Below are positions 1-7,288 of a DNA stretch of 14,001 nt, in pieces (the stretch's first letter is position 1; each line of letters starts with the position of its first letter). Below the pieces are notes generated by a model. The model worked only from the letters and a program-made list of their open reading frames with translations. It was not told the DNA's origin and made no database searches. Location: assembly GCA_041179465.1 (NCBI GenBank), contig JBEGTJ010000043.1, positions 1 to 14,001 on the forward strand. The letters run 5' to 3'. Both the position numbers and the translations under genes were made by a program. The DNA comes from TMED14 sp041179465 (lineage in GTDB: Bacteria; Bacteroidota; Bacteroidia; Flavobacteriales; Schleiferiaceae).

Positions 1-912
1 ACGGACCGCGACAACAACAACCAGGGATGGTTGATGCTGCTGTTCGGCATCGGTCTCATCGTGTCGTTCTTCTGGATGCTGTACGCATGGCTGCCCGTGA
101 CGCTACCAAAGCCGGCTTCGGAACACGGAACCGACTACGACAACCTGATGACGATCTCCATGCTGGTCATCATCACCATGTTCGTGCTCGTGCAGCCGAT
201 TCTGTTCTACTTCGCGTGGAAGTACCGCGGATCCAAGGACCGCAAGGCCACCTACTACGAGCACAACAACCGACTGGAGTTCATTTGGACCATTGTTCCG
301 GCCGTGGTACTCGCCGTGCTCATCATTTACGGCATGACCACCTGGTCTAACGTGATGAACCCCAAGAACGAGCAGGAGCCCTTGGTCATCGAGCTGTACG
401 CGCAGCAGTTCAAGTGGACCGCGCGCTACGCCGGCCAAGACAACCAGCTGGGCTACGCCAACGTCCGCCTCATCAAGGACGCTAACGTGATCGGCGTGGA
501 CACGCTCGACACCAAAGGCGGAGACGACAAGATCACGACCGAGATCCACCTTCCCGTGGGACGTCCGGTGCTCTTCAGGTTCCGTTCGCAGGACGTGATT
601 CACTCCGCGTACTTCCCGCACTTCCGCGCCCAAATGAACTGCGTGCCGGGTATGACTACCCAATTCCAGTTTACGCCCACGGTGACGACCGCCGAGATGC
701 GCCAGGATGCCGAGGTTCAAGCTAAGGTGGCCCGCATCAACAAGATCCGCACTGAAAAGGGCTTGGAGGCCTATGCCTACGATTACGTGCTGTTGTGCAA
801 CAAGATCTGCGGATCGGCGCACTACAACATGCAGATGAATATTGTTGTTGAGTCTGAAGAAGAGTACGCCAAATGGCTTGCTGAACAAAAGACCGTAGCA
901 GAAACGTTGTAA
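1..912 (+). CDS. coxB: Cytochrome c oxidase subunit II, 5'-truncated by the window edge
   Basis: CuA-bearing subunit of the haem-copper oxidase; it takes electrons from cytochrome c on the periplasmic face and passes them to subunit I. The frame is open from base 1 with no credible start (a TTG at 31 lies inside a membrane segment), so the N-terminus lies upstream. Visible: three hydrophobic segments (about 31-96, 151-213 and 280-333), then a soluble cupredoxin domain. CuA ligands can be read: His at 601, Cys at 796, Cys at 808, His at 820 and Met at 829, in the motif CNKICGSAHYNM. The extra N-terminal hydrophobic segment and the charged insert before the CuA cysteines (about 690-780) fit Bacteroidota CoxB as I know the family. 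It is followed 22 bases later by coxA, so one operon is inferred. Identity is very secure; the true start is not visible. Confidence 0.96.
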   Translation, partial: TDRDNNNQGWLMLLFGIGLIVSFFWMLYAWLPVTLPKPASEHGTDYDNLMTISMLVIITMFVLVQPILFYFAWKYRGSKDRKATYYEHNNRLEFIWTIVPAVVLAVLIIYGMTTWSNVMNPKNEQEPLVIELYAQQFKWTARYAGQDNQLGYANVRLIKDANVIGVDTLDTKGGDDKITTEIHLPVGRPVLFRFRSQDVIHSAYFPHFRAQMNCVPGMTTQFQFTPTVTTAEMRQDAEVQAKVARINKIRTEKGLEAYAYDYVLLCNKICGSAHYNMQMNIVVESEEEYAKWLAEQKTVAETL

Positions 913-920
913 TACTAGTT

Positions 921-925
921 AAGGA
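921..925 (+). promoter_or_regulatory. Shine-Dalgarno-like site before coxA
   Basis: AAGGA lies 9 bases before the ATG at 935, inside the AT-rich 22-base gap between coxB and coxA. It supports the chosen coxA start. Bacteroidota depend weakly on Shine-Dalgarno pairing, so the AT-richness of the leader may matter as much as the motif. Confidence 0.45.
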
Positions 926-934
926 TTTTTTATT

Positions 935-2737
935 ATGGCTGACCACGCACACGACCACGCGCACGATCACGCTCACGACGACCACCACGATCACGAGCAC
1001 CATGTAGACAACTTCTGGACGAAGTACGTCTTCTCGATCGATCACAAGATGATCGCGAAGCAGTTTTTGGTAACCGGTATGTTCATGGGCATCATCGGGG
1101 TGTTTATGTCGATGATGTTCCGCCTTCAGTTGGCTTGGCCGGGCGAGAGCTTCCCCATTCTCGAGACGTTCTTGGGAAAATGGGCCCCTGACGGGGTGAT
1201 GGACCCTAACATGTACCTCGCGTTGGTGACCATCCACGGAACCATCATGGTGTTCTTCGTGCTGACCGCCGGCTTGAGCGGAACCTTCTCGAACCTGCTT
1301 ATTCCGTTGCAAATCGGAGCGCGCGACATGGCGTCAGGCTTTCTGAACATGATTTCGTACTGGCTCTTCGCCGCCTCGTCGGTGGTCATGGTGGTGTCGC
1401 TGTTTGTGGAAACCGGACCCGCTTCAGGCGGCTGGACCGTGTACCCGCCGCTCAGCGCTCTGCCGCAAGCGATGCCCGGTTCGGGCGCGGGCATGACCCT
1501 TTGGCTGGTTTCGATGACGCTGTTCATCGCGGGCTCCCTGATCGGTTCGCTCAACTACATCGTTACGGTAATCAACCTGCGCACCAAAGGCATGTCGATG
1601 ACGCGCCTTCCGCTGACCATTTGGGCCTTCCTGGTGACGGCCATCCTCGGGGTGCTTTCGTTCCCGGTTCTGTTGAGCGCGGCGTTGCTGCTCGTGTTCG
1701 ACCGCTCCATGGGTACGTCGTTTTACTTGAGCGACATTATGGTGGCGGGCGAAATGCTCACCAACCAAGGCGGCAGCCCGATCCTTTTTGAGCACCTGTT
1801 CTGGTTCCTCGGACACCCTGAAGTGTACATCATCCTGCTGCCGGCACTCGGCATTACGTCTGAGGTGATTGCCACGAATTCGCGCAAGCCCATCTTTGGT
1901 TACCGAGCGATGATCGGATCGATTTTGGCCATCGCCTTCCTGTCCTTCATCGTGTGGGGCCACCACATGTTCGTTACGGGAATGAACCCGTTCTTGGGCT
2001 CGGTGTTCACGTTTACTACGCTGCTGATCGCCATTCCTTCGGCGGTCAAAGCGTTCAACTACATCACCACCCTGTGGAAGGGCAACATTCGCTTCACTCC
2101 GGCGATGCTGTTCTCCATCGGACTCGTGAGCACCTTCGTTGCGGGCGGCTTGACGGGCATCATTTTGGGCGACTCCGCCTTGGACATCAACGTGCACGAC
2201 ACCTACTTTGTGGTGGCGCACTTCCACATCGTAATGGGCCTTTCGGCCATCTTCGGCATGTTTGCCGGGGTGTACCACTGGTTCCCCAAGATGTACGGCC
2301 GCATGATGAACAAGTCGATGGGCTACCTGCACTTCTGGCTTACGTTCGTGAGCGCGTACGGGGTGTTCTTCCCGATGCACTTCACCGGCCTCGCGGGCTT
2401 GCCCCGTCGCTACTACAGCAACGCGGAATTCCCCATCTTCGACGAGCTGCAGGACATCAACGTGATCATCACCATGTTCGCCATCGGAGGCGGTATCGCG
2501 CAGTTGATTTTCATTTTCAACTTCTTCTACTCGATGTGGCGCGGCCCGAAGGCTCCGCAAAACCCGTGGAACTCCAATACCCTCGAGTGGACCACGCCGG
2601 TGGAGCACCTTCACGGCAACTGGCCGGGAGCGATCCCCGAAGTGCACCGTTGGGCCTACGACTACAGCAAGCCGGGTCACGAAGAGGACTTTGTTCCGCA
2701 GACCACGCCGCTGAAGGACGGGGAGCACGCGCACTAA
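935..2737 (+). CDS. coxA: Cytochrome c oxidase subunit I (aa3-type, haem-copper catalytic subunit)
   Basis: Catalytic, proton-pumping subunit in the inner membrane that reduces O2 to water. 600 residues with about a dozen hydrophobic helices. Key residues by homology: His101 (low-spin haem), His294/Glu296/Tyr298 in GHPEVY (CuB ligand, D-channel glutamate and cross-linked tyrosine), His343-His344 (CuB), His429 and His431 in VAHFHIVMG (high- and low-spin haem). Asp131 in the ARDMA motif matches the D-channel entrance aspartate, so the protein looks like a canonical A-type oxidase. The C-terminal NPWNSNTLEW region is typical of the family. Odd feature: a His/Asp-rich N-terminal tail with 11 His in the first 23 residues, and a His-containing C-terminal end (GEHAH). 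Cotranscription with coxB is likely; a hairpin terminator follows the stop. Subunits III and IV are not downstream, so they must lie elsewhere. Confidence 0.98.
   Translation: MADHAHDHAHDHAHDDHHDHEHHVDNFWTKYVFSIDHKMIAKQFLVTGMFMGIIGVFMSMMFRLQLAWPGESFPILETFLGKWAPDGVMDPNMYLALVTIHGTIMVFFVLTAGLSGTFSNLLIPLQIGARDMASGFLNMISYWLFAASSVVMVVSLFVETGPASGGWTVYPPLSALPQAMPGSGAGMTLWLVSMTLFIAGSLIGSLNYIVTVINLRTKGMSMTRLPLTIWAFLVTAILGVLSFPVLLSAALLLVFDRSMGTSFYLSDIMVAGEMLTNQGGSPILFEHLFWFLGHPEVYIILLPALGITSEVIATNSRKPIFGYRAMIGSILAIAFLSFIVWGHHMFVTGMNPFLGSVFTFTTLLIAIPSAVKAFNYITTLWKGNIRFTPAMLFSIGLVSTFVAGGLTGIILGDSALDINVHDTYFVVAHFHIVMGLSAIFGMFAGVYHWFPKMYGRMMNKSMGYLHFWLTFVSAYGVFFPMHFTGLAGLPRRYYSNAEFPIFDELQDINVIITMFAIGGGIAQLIFIFNFFYSMWRGPKAPQNPWNSNTLEWTTPVEHLHGNWPGAIPEVHRWAYDYSKPGHEEDFVPQTTPLKDGEHAH
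941..976 (+). repeat. Three 12-base tandem units encoding Asp-His-Ala-His in coxA
   Basis: Three degenerate copies of a 12-base unit, each encoding DHAH (coxA residues 3-14), followed by further His/Asp codons to about base 1003. The units differ at third codon positions, which suggests the peptide is selected rather than the DNA being recently duplicated. Confidence 0.75.
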
Positions 2738-2754
2738 GCGTTTATAAGTTCGTC

Positions 2755-2787
2755 AAACGGCCGCCCGGAATCCCCGAGCGGCCGTTT
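2755..2787 (+). terminator. Hairpin terminator downstream of coxA
   Basis: A perfect 10-base inverted repeat, AAACGGCCGC (2755-2764) and GCGGCCGTTT (2778-2787), with the loop able to add three more pairs (CGG 2766-2768 with CCG 2774-2776). It starts 17 bases after the coxA stop. The following T tract is short and interrupted (TTTACATTTG), so termination may be incomplete. The 3' arm touches the putative ruvB -7 element. Confidence 0.75.
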
Positions 2788-2794
2788 ACATTTG
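2787..2794 (+). promoter_or_regulatory. Putative ruvB -7 promoter element (TACATTTG)
   Basis: Exact match to the Bacteroidota -7 consensus TAnnTTTG, 4 bases before the ruvB ATG. I found no TTG at the expected -33 spacing; that stretch is inside the coxA terminator stem. If it is used, transcription would begin at or next to the ATG, giving a leaderless mRNA. Confidence 0.5.
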
Positions 2795-2798
2795 TGGC

Positions 2799-3818
2799 AT
2801 GGTGGATTTTTTGCACGATGCCTCCACAGCGGGCATGGAAGACCGCGAGGCGGAGCAGCGGCTACGGCCCGCGCGCTTCGATGACTTTGCCGGCCAGGCC
2901 AAAGTGCTCGAAAACCTCAAGGTTTTTGTTCAGGCGGCCCGCCAGCGCGACGAGGCCCTGGACCACGTGCTGCTGCACGGCCCTCCGGGGCTGGGTAAAA
3001 CGACCCTTGCCCACATCATTGCGGGCGAACTCGGTTCTTCGCTCAAGCTGACCAGCGGACCCGTGCTCGACAAACCGGGCGACCTCGCCGGATTGCTCAC
3101 GAGCTTGGATGCCAACGACGTGCTGTTCATCGACGAAATCCACCGGCTCAGCCCGGTAGTTGAGGAGTACCTGTACAGCGCCATGGAGGACTACCAAATT
3201 GACATCATGCTGGAGTCCGGGCCCGCGGCGCGCTCGGTGCAAATCCGCCTTAAGCCCTTTACCCTCATCGGGGCCACGACGCGCAGCGGATTGCTGACGT
3301 CCCCGCTCCGCGCGCGATTTGGCATCGCCGCGCGCCTGGAGTACTACAGCGTGGAGCTGCTGTCGACGATTGTGGAGCGCTCCGCAAGCATTTTAAATGT
3401 GGGCATCGAAATGGATGCCGCCGTCGAAGTTGCCCGCCGCAGCCGCGGAACGCCCCGCATCGCCAACGCCCTCCTGCGTCGCTTGCGCGACTTCGCCCAG
3501 GTTAAGGGCAAAAACGTCGTCGATTTAGAGGTGGCCCGCTTCGGAATGGACGCTCTCGACGTGGACACCCACGGCCTGGACGAAATGGACAACCGCATCC
3601 TGACGACGTTGATCGACAAGTTCCGCGGCGGCCCCGTCGGGCTAAGCACCCTGGCGACCGCGGTAGGCGAGCAGGCGGAGACGCTGGAAGAGGTGTACGA
3701 GCCCTACTTGATTCAAGAGGGCTACCTGGCCCGCACGCCCCGGGGCCGAACGGCCATGGACAAGGCCTACAAGCACTTGGGCCGCACCCCCTCAGGCGGA
3801 CCCGATTTGTTTTCATGA
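2799..3818 (+). CDS. ruvB: Holliday junction branch migration ATPase RuvB
   Basis: Hexameric AAA+ motor that drives branch migration of Holliday junctions together with RuvA. 339 residues, normal family length. Motifs in order: Walker A GPPGLGKTT (61-69), Walker B LFIDEIH (109-115), sensor 1 GATTR (158-162), arginine-finger region RARFG (171-175), sensor 2 GTPRIAN (217-223), and a C-terminal winged-helix domain with TPRGR (313-317). The ATG at 2799 gives the family-typical N-terminus and sits 4 bases after a -7-like element, with almost no room for a leader. The stop overlaps the queG start (ATGA, 3815-3818), so the two are probably translationally coupled. RuvA is encoded about 6.8 kb downstream; no ruvC is visible. 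Confidence 0.98.
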   Translation: MVDFLHDASTAGMEDREAEQRLRPARFDDFAGQAKVLENLKVFVQAARQRDEALDHVLLHGPPGLGKTTLAHIIAGELGSSLKLTSGPVLDKPGDLAGLLTSLDANDVLFIDEIHRLSPVVEEYLYSAMEDYQIDIMLESGPAARSVQIRLKPFTLIGATTRSGLLTSPLRARFGIAARLEYYSVELLSTIVERSASILNVGIEMDAAVEVARRSRGTPRIANALLRRLRDFAQVKGKNVVDLEVARFGMDALDVDTHGLDEMDNRILTTLIDKFRGGPVGLSTLATAVGEQAETLEEVYEPYLIQEGYLARTPRGRTAMDKAYKHLGRTPSGGPDLFS

Positions 3819-4753
3819 CGTCCCGCGAAGCCACGGCCTTCCTCAAAACTGAGGCCCTTAGGCTGGGCTTTATGGAGGCCCGCGTGGCCCGGGCCGATTT
3901 TCTTGCAGACCAAGCACCTAAGCTCGAGGCCTGGTTGCGCCAGGGGCTGCAGGGAAGCATGCGCTACCTCGAGAATCATTTTGATAAACGCTTAGACCCC
4001 AGGCTTCTGGTGCCGGGGGCTCAGTCCGTGGTGAGCCTCGCGTTCAATTACTTTCCCGAACCTTCAGCCCTCGAAGGCGAAGGACGGCCCCGGGTCGCCC
4101 GCTATGCCTACGGCGAGGACTACCACCGAGTGGTCAAGGACCGGCTCTTTGAGCTGCTCGACGGCTTGCGCTCGGCCATAGGTCCCTTGGACGGGCGGTG
4201 CTTTGTCGACAGCGCGCCGGTCATGGAGCGCGCTTGGGCTGAGCGCAGCGGTCTGGGTTGGGTGGGCAAAAATTCGCTGCTGCTGCGCAAAAACACGGGG
4301 TCGTACTTTTTTTTGGCGGAACTCATCGTGGACTACGCCTTTGAGCCGGACCTCCCGGTGACGGACCACTGCGGTACCTGCACGCGCTGCATCGATGCCT
4401 GCCCAACCCAAGCCATCATTGCGCCACAAGTGGTCGACAGCAACCGCTGCATCAGCCACGCCACCATTGAGCTGCACGGAGCGCTTCCGCGCGAAATGGC
4501 GGACTCCCTGCACCCCTGGGTGTTTGGCTGCGACATTTGCCAAGAGGTGTGCCCCTGGAACCGGCATTCGACGCCGCATTCCGAACCGGCGTTTGCGCCC
4601 GGCGGGTGGGTAGAGTGGAGCCTGGACGACTGGCGCGCGGCCAGCGAAGCTGCCTTTCAAGAAGCTTTTGGGGCGTCGGCGGCGGCCCGCACAGGGCTAG
4701 GACGCATTCAGCGCAACGTCGAAGCGGCCTTTGGTCGAACCCTACCTACTTGA
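3815..4753 (+). CDS. queG: Epoxyqueuosine reductase QueG
   Basis: Cobalamin- and Fe-S-dependent enzyme for the last step of queuosine synthesis, reducing epoxyqueuosine at the wobble position of tRNAs. 312 residues, a usual length for the short form of the family. N-terminal catalytic part with VDSAPVMERAWA (131-142), where the conserved aspartate lies, followed by a bacterial ferredoxin-type domain: CGTCTRCIDACP gives Cys186, 189, 192 and 196; Cys212 and CDICQEVCPWN (Cys239, 242, 246) complete the eight ligands for two [4Fe-4S] clusters. The start ATG overlaps the ruvB stop. The 3' end overlaps the convergent Omp28-family gene by 8 bases, leaving no room for a terminator between them. An eight-base T run (4307-4314) lies within the gene, but the frame is intact. 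Confidence 0.97.
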   Translation: MTSREATAFLKTEALRLGFMEARVARADFLADQAPKLEAWLRQGLQGSMRYLENHFDKRLDPRLLVPGAQSVVSLAFNYFPEPSALEGEGRPRVARYAYGEDYHRVVKDRLFELLDGLRSAIGPLDGRCFVDSAPVMERAWAERSGLGWVGKNSLLLRKNTGSYFFLAELIVDYAFEPDLPVTDHCGTCTRCIDACPTQAIIAPQVVDSNRCISHATIELHGALPREMADSLHPWVFGCDICQEVCPWNRHSTPHSEPAFAPGGWVEWSLDDWRAASEAAFQEAFGASAAARTGLGRIQRNVEAAFGRTLPT

Positions 4754-5594
4754 CGTCGATCTGAACGGCCTGAAGGACTCGGTTGGTCGTCTTGTCGAAC
4801 GCGACGGCCACCCACTTCATATGGCGGGCGTTCCAACTTGCCTCGAGCGTAGTTGACGCGTCAAGGGTCGTGCTTACGCCCGGAAGGCTGCCGCCGGCTG
4901 CCCACACCTCTTGGCCGAAGGGGCCCCAGGGCGCCCGGCGAAAGACGTTGTAGTGCACGTAGTTGGTGTCCCGGGTTTGGTCCGGCATGAGCTGCGGGGA
5001 CACTATTCCCGATTCTTTGAGGTACACCGCTACGCCCACCGCGTTGGCTTGGGCGCTCTGGGCCCGAACCTCGAGCCGAAGGGTGGCGACGCGCGAGGTG
5101 CTGTCGAATCCGCTGTAGGCGCTGAAAAGCACTTCGGGTGCGCGCCCGAGTTCGGTGGCCGCAAGGGCTCCCCACGAACTGTAGGATTTGAGGTGGGTGT
5201 TGGTCGGGAAGTCCAGTCGGTTCACCATGCCCAGGGGCAGGGCAAAAACCCCAAATACGTCGGCCAAGTCGTCGCCATCGGCCGTGGTGAAGTCGGTCGG
5301 GTATTCCGTCGAGGTCGCCGTAAAGTTGGCCGGCCCGGCATGGATCGCGAGGCCGACGACTTTGGCGGGTCCGTACAGGCTGTCGAGCTGCTTCAGCACC
5401 TTGGAGGCCTTGGGGCAGTTCTTGCACTGATGGCCGGTAAAGTCCTCTACGAGCACGGCCCGTTCCGATTGAATCACCGTGTCGCCGTTGGCGGTGCCGG
5501 TTCCGCCCCCGCCCGGATTGCGGAACGGCTGGTCGATGTAGTCGCAGGCGGCTAGGGACGCCGCCACAATGAAGTACCAAACGGGATTCCGCAT
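4746..5594 (-). CDS. Omp28-family lipoprotein with CxxC motif
   Basis: 282 residues, last gene of a three-gene minus-strand operon. A short hydrophobic signal ends in the lipobox LAAC, making Cys17 the likely lipidated residue, then a Gly-rich linker (27-34). The mature part resembles the Omp28-related family: VLVEDFTGHQCKNCPKA places a CxxC (Cys57, Cys60) where a thioredoxin fold would have its active site, and FALPLGMVNR (117-126) carries the probable cis-proline (Pro120). The C-terminal half is beta-rich and unassigned. Cys17, 57 and 60 are the only cysteines. The ATG overlaps the stop of the upstream barrel gene by one base (TGATG). Predicted to sit on the outer membrane; a thiol-disulfide role is inferred from the motif and the neighbours, and Omp28 proteins have no settled function that I know of. 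Confidence 0.85.
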   Translation of the reverse strand: MRNPVWYFIVAASLAACDYIDQPFRNPGGGGTGTANGDTVIQSERAVLVEDFTGHQCKNCPKASKVLKQLDSLYGPAKVVGLAIHAGPANFTATSTEYPTDFTTADGDDLADVFGVFALPLGMVNRLDFPTNTHLKSYSSWGALAATELGRAPEVLFSAYSGFDSTSRVATLRLEVRAQSAQANAVGVAVYLKESGIVSPQLMPDQTRDTNYVHYNVFRRAPWGPFGQEVWAAGGSLPGVSTTLDASTTLEASWNARHMKWVAVAFDKTTNRVLQAVQIDVK

Positions 5595-7288
5595 CAGAAT
5601 TGGGTAGTTAGCGATAAACTCAGGCCGTTGGACGGAGGGACCACGCGGCAGACTCCGCCCACGCAGAAAATGCCCTGCTGCTGGCGGCCGTAGCCAAGCT
5701 GCACCCGGGTGGGTCCGTCAAAGTGCACCACCGACAGCAAGGGGTAATGGATGCGGCGCGACTCCGAAGGGTTGCCGTAGTTGTAGATGTCTTGGACGGC
5801 CACGACCCAAGCCTCAGAAAGGGTGTATTCGGCGAGGAACATGGCCATGGCACCGCGGTAGCCTTGTCCGCCCGACCACTGCAGCTCGGTGCGCAGGGTT
5901 TGGTGGTTGGGGAGGGCGAACTGCTGCTCCCACACCACGGCGGGAACCACCAGCATGCTGTCGCTGTCGGGCGCCGCCAAAATGGCGTAGTCGTTCAGGC
6001 CGTCAGCCAGTACCGACTTGTTGTAGCCGAGTCGGTAGGCGGTTACTTGCGTCTTGTACTTGGAGCTGAATTTGCGGCTGATGCTGAAGTTCACGTCGCG
6101 GAAGTAGGGAATTTCGCCCCAGGTCAATGCTTGGCTTACGTAGCCTTGGGTGCCTTTGTCTCCAAAACTCCCGTCGGCGAGCGGAGCTCGGTGGATGCTC
6201 TGCGACGATGCGACGCTGAGCGCCAGCTTGGTTCCGTACTTGCCGCCGAGTGCGGTTTTCTTGGGAATCAGGTAGTTGACGTCGAACTGATAGCCCATTT
6301 CGCCATTGATTTGCGTCGCGTAGGGGTAGAGCGCGGGCAGGGCGTAGGTGTGCAGGTTGCCGGTCGGCGGAATGAAGTTGATCAACGCGTCGAACTGCTG
6401 CGCGTTCCGGTCGGAGCGAAAGCTGAAGTTGTCGATGCGCTTCACGGTAGCAAGCACTCCAAACCCCTTTTTGCTGTAGGTGGCGGTGGCCACAAAGGCT
6501 TCGCCTGGCTTATAGATGTAGCCGTTGTCGGAGTTGGGGTCGTTGATTTTGTAGGCGTACTCGGCCTTGAGGTCGAAGCCTTTGTAGTGGGCGCCTACCC
6601 GGTAGGCCCAAGCCCCTACGTTGGAGGGCAGGTTGAGCAAGGGGTCAAATCCGCGCTGGAATTTCGAAACGAAGCTCGCGCCGAGGTTCAGGCTGAGCCC
6701 CGCCTTGTTCAGGAACGGCAGCGCCTCGCGCAAGGCCCATTCGGCGTCGGTTCCGCGGAGAATGCCCTCGCTCTTGGTGAAGTAGACGCGCTGGCGACCG
6801 AGTACGCCCTTGATCGTGAGACCCTTGGGAAGCCGCGCAACGATCCGACTGCCGTCCATAGCGTTGTCGAGGCCCAGTCCGCGCTCTTCATAAGCCCTGA
6901 AAATGAGGCCTTGCCCAAACTGTTCATAAAAGTTGCCAAAGGTCAGGTCAAACTTGCCTTGGCGAAGCTGCGCGTAGCGGTAGGTGATGCCCTCGCCCCG
7001 ATACCCCGTGGGAAATCCGAGGATGGCATGCTGGTAGTTCTCGTACCGCATGCCCATGCGGAGGTTGCCCCGCTCGTAGGTGAACAGCGCCCAACCTTGG
7101 CCCAAGGCCTTCTCGTCGGGGTAGTAGTCGCCCGCGGGATCCAATACGGTGTCGCGGACGTAGGCCTGGGCGTCGAGCTGGACGACCGCCCGAAGGGTTC
7201 CGCCCAAGGCGTCGGTTTGCGCTTCTTGCGCGCGCAGCGACCCGGTGAGCAGCACCACGGCCAGTCCAAGGGCAGGGGAGCGGCGCAT
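5594..7288 (-). CDS. Outer-membrane beta-barrel protein, DUF6029-like
   Basis: 564 residues with a cleavable signal peptide (1-21, ending LRAQ), then alternating aromatic/polar strands with many Tyr-, Gly- and Phe-containing turns throughout, ending in SLTTQF with the terminal Phe expected of outer-membrane barrels. No TonB plug or known catalytic motif is recognised. I associate this protein type and its position between a TlpA-like and an Omp28-like gene with DUF6029, with moderate certainty. Only two cysteines are present, Cys542 and Cys547 in IFCVGGVCRVVPP, in the last part of the barrel. It overlaps the upstream TlpA-like gene by one base (TAATG) and the downstream Omp28 gene by one base, so the three should be cotranscribed and coupled in translation. 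Function unknown. Confidence 0.82.
   Translation of the reverse strand: MRRSPALGLAVVLLTGSLRAQEAQTDALGGTLRAVVQLDAQAYVRDTVLDPAGDYYPDEKALGQGWALFTYERGNLRMGMRYENYQHAILGFPTGYRGEGITYRYAQLRQGKFDLTFGNFYEQFGQGLIFRAYEERGLGLDNAMDGSRIVARLPKGLTIKGVLGRQRVYFTKSEGILRGTDAEWALREALPFLNKAGLSLNLGASFVSKFQRGFDPLLNLPSNVGAWAYRVGAHYKGFDLKAEYAYKINDPNSDNGYIYKPGEAFVATATYSKKGFGVLATVKRIDNFSFRSDRNAQQFDALINFIPPTGNLHTYALPALYPYATQINGEMGYQFDVNYLIPKKTALGGKYGTKLALSVASSQSIHRAPLADGSFGDKGTQGYVSQALTWGEIPYFRDVNFSISRKFSSKYKTQVTAYRLGYNKSVLADGLNDYAILAAPDSDSMLVVPAVVWEQQFALPNHQTLRTELQWSGGQGYRGAMAMFLAEYTLSEAWVVAVQDIYNYGNPSESRRIHYPLLSVVHFDGPTRVQLGYGRQQQGIFCVGGVCRVVPPSNGLSLSLTTQF

Noticed and set aside
31..33. TTG at 31 as a start for coxB
   Set aside because: The frame is open back to base 1 (residues TDRDNNNQGW), which match the segment before the second membrane helix in Bacteroidota CoxB, so the gene begins outside the window.
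1424..2734. Long open frame on the minus strand opposite coxA (436 codons)
   Set aside because: Exact antisense of a certain coxA; its product is Arg/His-rich low-complexity with no membrane or domain pattern, the usual shadow in GC-rich DNA.
1954..3051. Plus-strand open frame running from inside coxA across the terminator into ruvB
   Set aside because: It is out of frame with both certain genes and spans a terminator and a promoter; its composition is His/Arg-rich noise.
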